A DNA stretch of 64,000 bases, taken from assembly GCA_031002005.1 (NCBI GenBank), contig JARYHS010008074.1, positions 9,618,924-9,682,923 on the forward strand, given 5' to 3'. Of the stretch, positions 1-9,228 are shown piece by piece. The translations under genes were made by a program, and so were the position numbers. The notes beneath the pieces were generated by a model. It ran no database searches and was not told the DNA's origin. It saw only the letters and a list, made by a program, of their open reading frames with translations. This DNA is from Vandiemenella viatica. Lineage: Eukaryota > Arthropoda > Insecta > Orthoptera > Morabidae. Every line of letters begins with the position of its first letter. Within the stretch, counting starts at the first letter, position 1.

Positions 1-1400
1 TCTCTCTTTCTCCCTTTGGCGAGAGTGTATCTCTTCTCGTCGGTTCTTGTTCCGCTTGGCTGGCAGTACTTCAGTCTTGGCATTGTAGGTTTCTCGCCTA
101 CCGTAAGCTTGCAGGTTGCGCTTCACAGGACAGCCTTCATATGCCGCGGAATGAGGCCCTTGGCAGTTGGCACATGTTGGGGTGTCTGTCCTCAAGCGTC
201 CGCAGTCCTTTGACATTGTGGCTCCCGCCACAGCGGACACAACGCTCGGTAGAGCCGCAGTCTGCGGCGTGGTGCCAAAATTTCTGGCACCTGTAGCATT
301 GTTGTACACTCGTGGTAGTTTTCTTGTTGCCTCTGGGTCTTCTTTTCCTTGCTTGTTTCCTTGGCGCTTCACTTTTACTGGGTGTTGGCTGCTGATCTTG
401 GCCCGCCTGGTCGACTGGTTTTGTTGGCGGCTGTTGTTTCTGGTACAGGATGCCTCCGCCCTGCAGCACCCTGATGGCCGCCTCCATGTCACATCGGGCG
501 TATGTAGAGGTAGCCCCATTTGCCTCCTTCCATTTCGATGGCTGGTTCTGCCTCCATTCTTGTATCCGGTGCGGGTCGACTTCACCGTCTCTGGACATGC
601 TGTTGTCGCTGGATGCATCTGAGGTCATTCGCTGTGGAAGGGGCTGCTGCATATCCATTCTGTGGGATGACCCTTCTATTGTTGTGCTTGGCGTTGAGGG
701 TGCTGTTGAGACTGAGGCTGGCGTTGGTGGTGGTGTGAAGTTGCTCTGCAGTTTCTCTAGATACTCATTCTCGCGGAAGTTCTCGGCGAAGACGAGCGGT
801 TAGAGGAACCTTCTTAGTCCAGGCTAGTTCTTCTCTGGTTCTACCCCCTCTTCGCGTCTTGGTATCGCGAGTTTAGAGAATGGCCGGGTGCTCTAAGTGC
901 TCGGTGTAGGTCTTCAAATCTGCCACATGGCAGCATCCATCTGTATATTTTGTGGTAAAATTCGACTCTGATTTCCATACTCTTGATCTGGTTGAGTCGT
1001 TTCCTCCAATAGCCTGGCGTATATTGGTCGTGGCGTATTTCATATTCCTCTTCCCCCTCGTCGAGGCACCAGAAGAAGATCAGCCAGTCATCCTTGGCAG
1101 ACTGGCTTGCTTCTGTCGACCAGCTCTGGTTGCCGTGGGACGACAGTGTTGAGTCAGCTGGGCTGAGCGGGCTCTCTTGAAAGCGTTGCTGCTCTGGAGT
1201 ACTGGCGCATAGGCTCTGCGACCGTTGATTGGCATTTCGCGGAGATGATTCCATATCTCTTGGCTTCTCCGATGCCGTGGTGGGGTTGTAGGACCGTTTC
1301 CGCTTGGTGGGCTCCTCGCGTTCCTTGATGAAGAAGGAAGCCAGGGGAGTGCCCTGACGCCTCCCTCCATTTCGCGGGGCTGGACTGCTCCGCGCGCATT
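1..1400 (-). pseudogene. LINE ORF1 (gag-like nucleocapsid) with zinc knuckles, frameshifted
   Basis: This would encode the RNA-binding ORF1 protein that packages LINE RNA. The open frame from about 1400 to 841 has a Ser/Pro/Arg-rich N-terminal part followed by a more ordered segment (WCLDEGEEEYE, then WRKRLNQIKSMEIRVEFYHK). A second frame from about 658 to 137 is Gln/Lys/Arg-rich and ends in zinc knuckles: CYRCQKFWHHAADC fits C-x2-C-x4-H-x4-C, and CVRCGGSH starts a second one. A third Cys-rich stretch continues in another frame towards base 1 (GCPVKRNLQAYG). At least two frameshifts break it. No ATG is visible at the very 5' end; the first in-frame ATG is near 1256, so the true start is unclear. 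Confidence 0.68.
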
Positions 1401-1540
1401 CGATATTTACTACCCTCCGACCCCGCCTCCCACTCCCGCCGGGTCGCTCCGATGGCGGTGGTGGGGGCGGTGCATTACCGTGCGTCGAGCAGTGTTCATC
1501 AGTCTCTACGCCACCTCCGTGGCGCACAGTGCCTCGGCTC
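1..1540 (-). mobile_element. Jockey-like LINE, 5' portion, truncated by window start
   Basis: A non-LTR retrotransposon lies on the minus strand with its 5' end near 1540 and its gag-like ORF1 running off the window at base 1. The assignment rests on the ORF1 zinc knuckles described in the next entry. The endonuclease/RT part, if present, lies outside the window. Its first ~160 bp are mirrored by a plus-strand copy starting at 1552, so two copies meet head-to-head. Jockey is inferred from ORF1 style only; another LINE clade with a similar gag is possible. Confidence 0.72.
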
Positions 1541-1712
1541 TGGTGTTTGCGGAGCCGAGGCACTGTGCGCGACGGAGGTGGCGTTGAGACTGATGGCCAC
1601 TGCTCGACGCACGGTAATGCACCGCCCCCACCACCGCCATCGGAGCGACCCGGCGGGAGTGGGAGGGCGGGGTCGGAGGGTATAAATATCGATGCGCGCG
1701 GAGCAGTCCAGC
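1379..1712. repeat. Imperfect palindrome of two ~161-bp arms with an 11-bp spacer
   Basis: The left arm 1379-1540 and right arm 1552-1712 are reverse complements with scattered mismatches (about 95% by eye) around the spacer TGGTGTTTGCG. The arms are the 5' ends of two related retroelement copies placed head-to-head. Both arms carry the GC-rich CCACCACCGCC run. The right arm has a clean TATAAATA (1681-1688) that is altered in the left arm. Because the arms differ, a simple assembly fold-back artefact is unlikely. Confidence 0.85.
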
Positions 1713-1919
1713 AGTCGCGTCCTGGACTGCGTTCCTACGCCGACCACTGGACGCTACCTGAAGATGATGGCACGGTACGCCATCGAAAATTCGTACATTT
1801 ACGACCAAATGACCCGGCTGCACGCCCGAGAGATCTTCAAACAGCGACATGCGATAGATGGACGGAAAAATTTGAGGCGTAGAATAAAAGTTTCACTTAA
1901 AAAATAAATAAAAAAAAAA
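1552..1919 (+). mobile_element. Short polyadenylated retroposon sharing the LINE 5' end
   Basis: Bases 1552-1712 match the 5' end of the neighbouring minus-strand LINE. From 1713 the sequence is unrelated to that LINE. It contains AATAAA-like motifs (about 1882 and 1904) and ends in an A-rich tail at 1897-1919. An open frame of about 70-117 codons crosses it without similarity I recognise. The form (LINE 5' region, foreign body, A tail) suggests a non-autonomous chimeric retroposon, or a processed copy of a short transcript started from a LINE promoter. A flanking target duplication was not found. Confidence 0.5.
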
Positions 1920-2003
1920 CCTGTCACGTAAGCAGACATTGTTATCGCTAAAATATATTTTGAAACAATCAAACTGTTTATGTGAATTATATTACTCTCA
2001 TGC

Positions 2004-2586
2004 TTTGGAGCATTCGAATGGGATGAACGCAGACAGCTATAAGCGGTACAAGGGTTACGTGAGGTTGAGCTAGAGAAAAGATATAAACTAGTCGTGCCAA
2101 ACACACTATTTAGGAATCATACTAGAAGGATATACACCTGGAACGTCCAGGGGATACAGGCAGATATCAGCTAGATTATATAACGGTCAAACAGAGATTC
2201 AGGAACCAAATTCTAGACAGTAAGGCGTACCCAGCTGCAGACATAGACTATGGTCATAATCTGATAATTATGAAGTGCAGGCTGAAATTGAAGAAAATAA
2301 GGAAGCAAAACAAGCAGAACAGACTGGAACTGAATAAATTGAAACAATCTATCACAAGAGAATTTTCGGAAATGGTAGACGTGGTTTATGAAGTAACTTT
2401 GAAAGGAACTCAACTGAGAAACGAATGGGATGCATTGAAGACCGAAATGACAAAAGCTGGTAAGCCACCCGAAAATCTTGGACAACAGAAGGAATTTTGG
2501 AGTTGATGGGTCATAAGAGAACGCACAAAAATGCTCAGGACGAAGCAGGAAGACAGTAATACAGACAATTTAGAAATCAAATAAAC
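2004..2586 (+). pseudogene. RTE-like LINE endonuclease C-terminal region (outer element)
   Basis: Apurinic-type endonuclease remnant that would nick target DNA for reverse transcription. Readable pieces, in several frames, include NTLFRNHTRRIYTWN, then KAYPAADIDYGHNLIIMK, which corresponds to the conserved S/G-D-H-x-L motif at the end of LINE endonucleases (here with Tyr before Gly-His). A charged linker follows (KLKKIRKQNKQNRLELNK). It stops at the insertion point of the inner LINE at 2586 and resumes at 8571. At least two frameshifts and several stops are present. Confidence 0.7.
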
Positions 2587-3091
2587 TGAACTCCGCTAAG
2601 CCGGTGACAAACCTGGGGCCCCATGCACAAGGAAAGGGGCAGGGGGAGTCGGAGGAGTAACACCTCGTTAAGAAACCTCAACTGTCTCCGGTTGACAGCT
2701 CCATGTGAGGGCCCCTTGCCAGACCTCAACGGCAGCGACAGTGGAGAAGCAGACCTTCGGAACGGTGTAGCTGGTGGAAGAGGCACCCGTCCGCTCACGG
2801 CTAAAATAAAGAGTGTATGTAGCGTCTGTACCCCAGAGGGCGGCTACATACAGTGTCTGACTCAGATTTAAGGCCTACTGCATATGTGGAAAGGAACGGG
2901 ATAATACCACATTATATTTCCCTATTAGTTCATCGTATGGCTCTCCATGTAGAAGAATCCAGAGGTAAAACTTCCCTTCACTCGGATCTCCGGGAAGGGA
3001 ACACATTGAGAGGGAATACCTTTAAAAACAAGAAAGGAAGAAAAATGGAAGAAACGATAAGGATTGGAACATACCTGTAGAGTGTGATAAC

Positions 3092-5647
3092 TTGGGTTCG
3101 GATCTTTATGACCAAAAAAATCGCGAAATATGCAGGCAAATATGACCTTAAAATAGGTAAATATGACCTAAAAGAGACAAAATATGACCAAACATTAAAT
3201 TTTTTATTCATTAAAAATGCTCAAATGTACATAATTTATTTTATGTAGCTGTGTCTCTTTCAAGTAGACAGCATAATTTGCTTCTATGCACTCACTGTAC
3301 GATTGGGAAATTAATTTTATTGAAAGTTATTTTCTTGTTCCTGTAAAAGAATGGATTACTAGAATTTTACTTTTAAAAATGGAAATTTACTATACATTTG
3401 TTGCGAATTAGTGTACATACCATTTTTTATTCTTGTTTGATGCAGCATTGCAGTATATCACCACATGCATCTTCAAGTTCTCGAAGAGGAATTTTCTTCG
3501 GTTGTCATCTTAAAACTGTCTTGTAGTGTGAGAAGCTTCGTTCGACATCGCAAGATGTGACGGGAGCGTACTTAAACAGAGTCAGGTCAACTCCAATTTA
3601 ACTGTGGGTCGTCTTCAGTCAAAACAGATTCGCCACCATATAAAATTTCAATAATTTTACAAATTGTTTTATATCCTTTATTCCCACACAACACTTTATC
3701 AAACTTGTTTTTCAGCAAACTAGCCACACTGCCACCTGCTTGACCTATTTCGGTTTCCACACTTTTAACGACCGCCAAACTTTCATTCAGTTCTAGACCA
3801 ATTTTTTCAAGACGCGAAATCGCAGTTGTGATACCTGAAAAACTTGACTTTATGTACGCCAAATTTCTGAACAAATTACTGGAAAAGAGTTCTTGGACAA
3901 TTTTTATGGAAGATGCTTCACTGCTATCAAAATTAGAAACTATTTTTCCGTATGTTTTCATAATATTGACAGTAATAGCTAACTGCATCGAGCCATGTGC
4001 CCCAACGAGTAAGTACTGGTTGTGGTGGAAGAGGGATGGAAGGTGCGTCTTCTTTAAATTTTGCCACTCTCATTGGAGCTTTAACAAAAATCTTTTTTAC
4101 ATTTGATATTAACCTATCAACATCAGGGAAATTTAGTCTTATTTCCTCGGCAACTCTATGTAATCCATGAGCGAGACAGGTTAAATGCACAATCGAAGGA
4201 TACAACATCTTCAGACATTTCCCAGCCTTTACCATGTACGGCGCAGCGTCGGTCACAAATAGTAAGACATGTTCTCGCTTAACTTCACCGCTCCATAACA
4301 GTTTCATAGCGTTGTCGAAACGGACGGCAATTGTTAAATGGTTTACTGATTCAAGAGCTTCACAGTCCAGTAAAAATATATCACCCGGTCTGTCAGAAAG
4401 TAGGGTTCCAACGATAACATTTACAACGTATCTCCCACAAGCATCAGTACTTTCATCCATTGATACCCAGATCTTATTGGTGCCTATCTTAGTTCTGATT
4501 TCCTGCAATACATTTTCATAACAAGACGGTAAATAGTTCTTCCTCAATGTTGATTCGGTTGGAATCGTCTGTGTTGTGTATTTCTCCAAGAACGATTTGA
4601 AATGCTCATTGTTCACTTTATTAAGTGGGATGTTGGCTGATACCATCATTTCACAGAGTTCTTTAGAAAAAATTGATAATTTGGAAGACGACGAAGCTGT
4701 AGATGTATCCAAGAAAAGTCGCTGTTTATTTTGTCGAGTTGAATGTCGTATTACGTTATTCTTGTGTCTTGATGTATTGCAGTGCTGCTGCACATGAAAT
4801 CGCTTTGTTGCGTTCACTTTAGTTTCACATAATTTACAGAAAAGAACTCTTTCATGTGCTAAAATACTCCTCTCCAAATTCCTTTACGTAACTCCGTAAC
4901 TTTACACTTTCAGAAAGTTTTGTTTTCGGCATGGCGGTACTCACTGATCCACTGCAGATTTAACACTGGTTCAGGATTATTTTCAAAAGCATTGGTGACA
5001 GTGCGTGAGTGGCTGAAGGCTTTGTGTTTGTTTCGACGCGGAGAGTCTGGTATGTGGGGAATACCTGACCTAGGTAGGGACGGGTTTCCCGTTAAGCAGC
5101 AGTTTCGCCGTACTGAATCATAGGAAGACAATTGATTCCTCTCAACTCATCGGTGGGTCACTGCAGTGGACTCAATTCCCGCGATACCGTCGGAAGTGAG
5201 ACATTGATTGACGCGGTTCGACACAGGCATGCTGCTGCTGCATAGTCGAATTTAAAAAGCGGGCGGAACATTAACGTTTAGAGAGTGACAATAATTTATA
5301 ACTTTAATTCTTGGCTGGTGAATTCTGAACAATTTAGTTACAATTAGTTTCGTTTCTTTCTCCAATGTATAACAGGAATATATTTCTCTGAATAATTATC
5401 TTAATTTCTTTTCATCTACAACTTCTATAAAAAAAATTACCAGTTGTTTTCTCAAAATATGACCATATGACCATTAAAATTGCTGAAATATGACCAGAAT
5501 TAGGAAAATGGCCCAAATATGCATTTATAGGCTATATAAAATACATTTAAATACAATCAGAAACGTTGAATCAGTGTTTATTTCTGCATTTCAGGTCAAA
5601 AAGAAGGCAGGAAAAAAATATGACTTTTCCTAAAGATCCGAACCCTA
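3092..5647 (-). mobile_element. hAT DNA transposon, 2556 bp, with 8-bp TSD
   Basis: Ends are defined by an exact 8-bp duplication, GTGATAAC, at 3084-3091 and 5648-5655, the size expected for hAT elements. The terminal inverted repeats start TTGGGTTCGGATCTTTA (left) and TAGGGTTCGGATCTTTA (right, read inwards). Subterminal DNA on both sides repeats the motif TATGACC. It carries one decayed transposase gene on the minus strand (3427-4932). It sits inside the endonuclease region of the inner RTE-like LINE, whose frame resumes directly after the right TSD. Confidence 0.93.
3427..4932 (-). pseudogene. hAT transposase (CGGBP1-like zinc finger N-terminus), frameshifted
   Basis: This would encode a cut-and-paste transposase of about 500 residues. 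The ATG at 4932 starts MPKTKLSESVKLRSYVKEFG, like the N-terminus shared by CGGBP1 and related hAT transposases. It is followed after a frameshift by a BED-type zinc finger (CKLC ... QQHCNTSRH). The RNase-H-like core shows VSMDESTDACGRYVV and FVTDAAPYM, which supply candidate catalytic Asp residues, then CLAHGLHRVAEEI. The C-terminal dimerisation domain reads LFKYAPVTSCDVERSFSHYK near 3500-3570. It stops at 3427-3429. Frameshifts near 4875, 3960 and 3590 make it a pseudogene, though most of the protein is preserved. Confidence 0.88.
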
Positions 5648-5856
5648 GTGATAACACTATTGCAGGCAGGAAAACTAGAAAATGCAAAACAGGACATGAG
5701 TAAGAATGGTTTAGATGCAATTAGGGATAAGAAACTAGAGGGATGAAAGACTAATTAACTTTTGTAAAGAAAATTCACTAGTGGTGGGTAACACCCTATT
5801 GAAAATCACAAACGGAGATGTTATACATGGATCTCTAATTTAAATGGATAAAGATA

Positions 5857-6336
5857 CAGGGTGTCCAGAAAAGGACTCCCTGATTTCAAAATTAAATATC
5901 TCGAAAACAAAGATCGATAGAGGAATGCAGTAAACGGTATGTTTATTGTGACAGCTGTAAGAAGTGTATACAGCAGCGTGAAATAATAGTTACAAAAGCT
6001 GCTAACAGATGGCGCTGTACGCTGTACGCTGTACAGCTCATATCAGCATACATAAGTGAAATAATCGTATGAAAACAATCTTTGCAAACAATCACATCAC
6101 AATGTTTTCAAAATGTTCACCATTGGCACTACCCTGAGCTTCGGATCACTATTTAGGCATTACCTATGGCGATTACAGCGCCATCTGTTAGCAGCTTTTG
6201 TAACTATTATTTCACACTGCTGTATACACTTGTTACAGCTGTCACAATAAACATACCGTTTACTGCATTCCTCTATCGATCTTTGTTTTCGAGATATTTA
6301 ATTTTAAAATCAGGGAGTCCTTTTCTGGACACCCTG
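5857..6336. mobile_element. Mariner-type MITE, 480 bp, with ~163-bp inverted repeats
   Basis: The terminal inverted repeats 5857-6019 and 6174-6336 start CAGGGTGTCCAGAAAAGG and are nearly perfect. The element is flanked by the dinucleotide TA on both sides (5855-5856 and 6337-6338), as expected for Tc1/mariner insertions. The 154-bp centre has no coding capacity and includes the direct repeat CGCTGTA. Transcribed, it would fold into one long hairpin. It interrupts the inner RTE-like LINE. Confidence 0.88.
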
Positions 6337-8570
6337 TACCAGCTGTACTACGAGATATTTTGATACAAAAAAGGTTTACGAACTGTATGAAGAATGCTAA
6401 AGCTTATCCAGGAGCGGAAATAAATTCAGATCACAACCACGTAGCAGGAGAAATACAAGTAAAATTGAAAAAGGTGAAAAGAGGCAAAGCAAGAGAAAGA
6501 CTGAACTTAGAAACAATAAAGGAGGAAGGTAAGGCTTTGGAATTGGAAGAAAGGTTTTTGCAAAACTACAAAGGAGGAAAATTTGAAGAATGTATAAATG
6601 AAAAATGGATAAAAATGAGGGAAGGGCTCATGACAGCCACCTCTATGAATTAGAGGTACCAGGAAAGAATGGATAACAGAACAAATGCTGGAAAAGATGG
6701 AAGAACGGAGGAAGTGGAAAAATTCTGGAAATTAAGAAGGAAGACAGAAGTACAGTAAACTGAACAATGAAGTAAGAAGAGAAACTGAGCAAGCAAGAGA
6801 AAGATGGATGAAAGAGAAATGCGAGGAAATAGAAAAAATGTAGAAAGAGGGAAAATATGAAATGATGTACAAAATGGCTTCTGAGATAGCCTTTGAAAGT
6901 AAGAGAAACAAAAACAACATGGAAATAGAAACAGAAGATGGAAATTTATTCAAAAAACCACATGAGGTGCTGAGTAAGGTGGCAAGAATATATTGAAAGC
7001 TTGTATAAGGGAGATCAAATACCAAATAAAATTGAAGAAGAGGCACAGGTAACAGAAGATGGAAAGGGATGTGAGATCCTAGAGACAGAGGTAGAAAAGG
7101 CTCTGAAGGAGATGAAGAATTGGAAGGCAAGCGGAATCGATAATTTAGCTTCAGAAGTGTCGAAGAGTTTAGGAAACAAAGGAAGAAAGAGATAGCATAC
7201 CTTTGTAATGAGATATAAGACAAAGGGGAATGGCCAGTTGACTTTCTCGCAACGGTAATGATACCAGTTCAGAAAAAAAGAATATTAATAAATGTGAAGA
7301 GCATAGGACTATCAGCCTAATTTCGCATGCAGCTAAAGTGCTGTTGAGAGCGCTGAGCAGAAGGCTATATGGAAATTCAGATAATGGATTGAAGAAGAAC
7401 AGGTTGGACTTAGGAAAGGAAAAGGAACAAGAGATGCTATTGGCCTGTTAAGAATCATAGGGGAAAGATATATTGAGAAAGGAAGAGATATCTATGCCGT
7501 CTTTATTGACTTGGAAAAAGCTTTCGGTAGGGTGCAATGAAAGATGCTGATGCATATCTTGAAGAGGAAAGACTTAGATTGGAAGAAGAGAGGGTTGATA
7601 CACAACCTATATTTACAACAGAAAGTACGAATAACAATCGGAAACGAGATGTTGGGACAAAGCAGCATTGGGAGAGGCGGAAGATAAGGTTGTTGCCTTT
7701 CCCTATTATTGTTCAATTTATATCTAGAAGAAATTATTGGAAAAGGCTTATATGGAAAAAGAGGATTGCGTATTGGTGGCAAGAGAATAGAGTGCATACG
7801 ATTTACTGATGATATGGTATTGTTGGCAGAAATCGAAAAAACTCTTAAAAGAATGCTTAAAGATCTATTCTAGACGAAGCTTGCCAGGAGTTAGGAATGA
7901 AAATCAATACAGCAAATACTAAGAGTATGGTGATTGGAAAAGGAAGGAAAATAATAAATATTAAGTTAGGAAGAGCTGATATCATGCAAGTAAGATCATT
8001 CAAATATCTTGGGAGTATGATCACCGAAGATATGAGATGCCACCAAGAGCTAAAAATTCGCATTGCCGTAGCGAAGGAAGCATTTAATAGGAAAAGGATG
8101 ATACTAACTGGAAAAATAGACAAAGCACTCAGGAAAAGACTCGGCAAATGTTTTGTATGGAGTGTGGCTCTTTATGGGGCGGAGACATGGACACTGAGCC
8201 GAGAGGATGAAAAGCGGTTAGAAGCATTTGAGATGTGGATGTGGAGGAGGATGGAGAGGATAAGCTGGGTGGATAAAATAAGTAATGCTGAAGTGCTGGA
8301 CAGGGTCAGTGAAAGGAGAAAAATACTCCAAGAAATAAAAGAGAGAGAGAAGAATTGGATGGGACACTGGTGAGAGGGGAGTGCCTGATAAAAGACGCCT
8401 TGGAAGGTATAGTTTGTGGGAGGAGAATAATGGGAAGAAGGAGGTGCAAAACTATAGATAACATCAAGGAAGACGGCAACTGCATGGACGTTCAGAGAAA
8501 GGCTGAAGATGGAAGAGATGGAGAGCAGCCAAGTGAAAACTTGTCCGAGGGCAGAAAACTGATGATGATG

Positions 8571-8647
8571 AAATAAACAAGATATGCAAAAAATTTAAAC
8601 AAATATGGCTGCAAGAAAAGTTTGACGTAGTAGAAAAGGAAATGGTT
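8571..8647 (+). pseudogene. Outer RTE-like LINE linker segment between two insertions
   Basis: This short stretch encodes ICKKFKQIWLQEKFDVVEKE in frame, the basic linker between endonuclease and RT of the outer LINE. On the left it carries the AAATAAAC duplication of the inner LINE. On the right it carries the GGAAATGGTT duplication of the I-clade LINE. Its frame joins both outer segments, which supports the nesting model. Confidence 0.7.
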
Positions 8648-8664
8648 TTATTATTATTATTGGC

Positions 8665-9140
8665 ATTTGGAAAGTAGCCATGCCACATACATTTTTGTTT
8701 ACATATTAAGCTACTTACATATTTAATTACTTACATATTTAACTGTTTGAATATTTAACTACATACATATTAAATAGCCATCCAACAGTGTCACATACAT
8801 CCATGTTTACATATTTTTTATATATTTAACTATTTACATATTTCGCTATAAACACATTTAAGTAGCCATACATCAATTTCACATACATTTATATTTACGT
8901 ATTTAACTATTTACCTATTTACTTATTTAAATATTTACTTATTTAACTATTTACATATTTAACTATTTGCATATTTAACTATATACATATTCATTAAGTA
9001 GCCATACGACCATGTCATATACATTTATATGTACATATTTAACTATTTACATGTTTACCTATTTACATATTTACTTATTTAAATATTTTATGCATATTTA
9101 AACTATATGCATACTTAGCTATTTAGGTGTGAACCGACAT
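8665..9140. repeat. Nested AT-rich minisatellite in the I-LINE 3' UTR
   Basis: Short 12-13-bp units of the type TATTTACATATTTAAC are repeated with variation. They are grouped into larger units that each begin with TAGCCAT at about 8675, 8783, 8862 and 8999. The array lies between the LINE stop near 9229 and its (TAA)n tail, so it is part of the element's 3' UTR. Expansion after insertion cannot be excluded. Confidence 0.8.
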
Positions 9141-9228
9141 TTACATGTATAGAGACAAATTATCTTGTTCCTCAAGTTTTAATGGCATATGGGTATTTCC
9201 GTCTATTTAACCACAGTTTGAATTTTTG

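Larger units (their letters stand above)
2587..8570 (+). mobile_element. Inner RTE-like LINE, about 2.9 kb once insertions are removed
   Basis: This element is inserted into the outer RTE-like LINE with an 8-bp TSD, AAATAAAC (2579-2586 and 8571-8578). It ends in a short (GATG/ATG)n tail at 8560-8570, which is usual for RTE-type elements. It is interrupted by a hAT transposon (3092-5647) and a mariner-type MITE (5857-6336). Subtracting these and their TSDs leaves about 2.94 kb, a normal length for a complete RTE-type LINE. The GC-rich start (2587-2860) is its 5' UTR. Many stops and frameshifts show it is dead. Confidence 0.8.
3010..8570 (+). pseudogene. Inner LINE endonuclease-reverse transcriptase, degraded
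   Basis: The single LINE polyprotein is recognisable in order. The endonuclease start (IRIGTY near 3055-3075, continuing after the hAT as LLQAGKLENAKQDMS at 5658) is followed by KENSLVVGNTL near 5770. The endonuclease end AYPGAEINSDHN lies at 6393-6430. A linker precedes the RT fingers (MKNWKASGIDNLASEV, 7112-7160), then a segment with VFIDLEKAF at 7499-7525. The active-site region reads FTDDMVLLAE at 7801-7830, so YADD has become FTDD. The thumb and C-terminal tail (GAETWTLSREDEKRLEAFE, 8179-8235) are long and open, from 7897 to 8373. The RT signature is altered, so it cannot be functional. Confidence 0.8.

Noticed and set aside
1379..1712. Assembly fold-back artefact
   Set aside because: The two arms differ by several substitutions and small indels and their outer flanks differ, so they are two real diverged copies.
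1379..1712. Twin-priming inversion of one LINE
   Set aside because: Twin priming inverts the 5' part without duplicating it; here the same 5' segment is present twice.
8665..9140. CRISPR-like array
   Set aside because: Units are short, variable and AT-rich without unique spacers, in a eukaryotic LINE 3' UTR.
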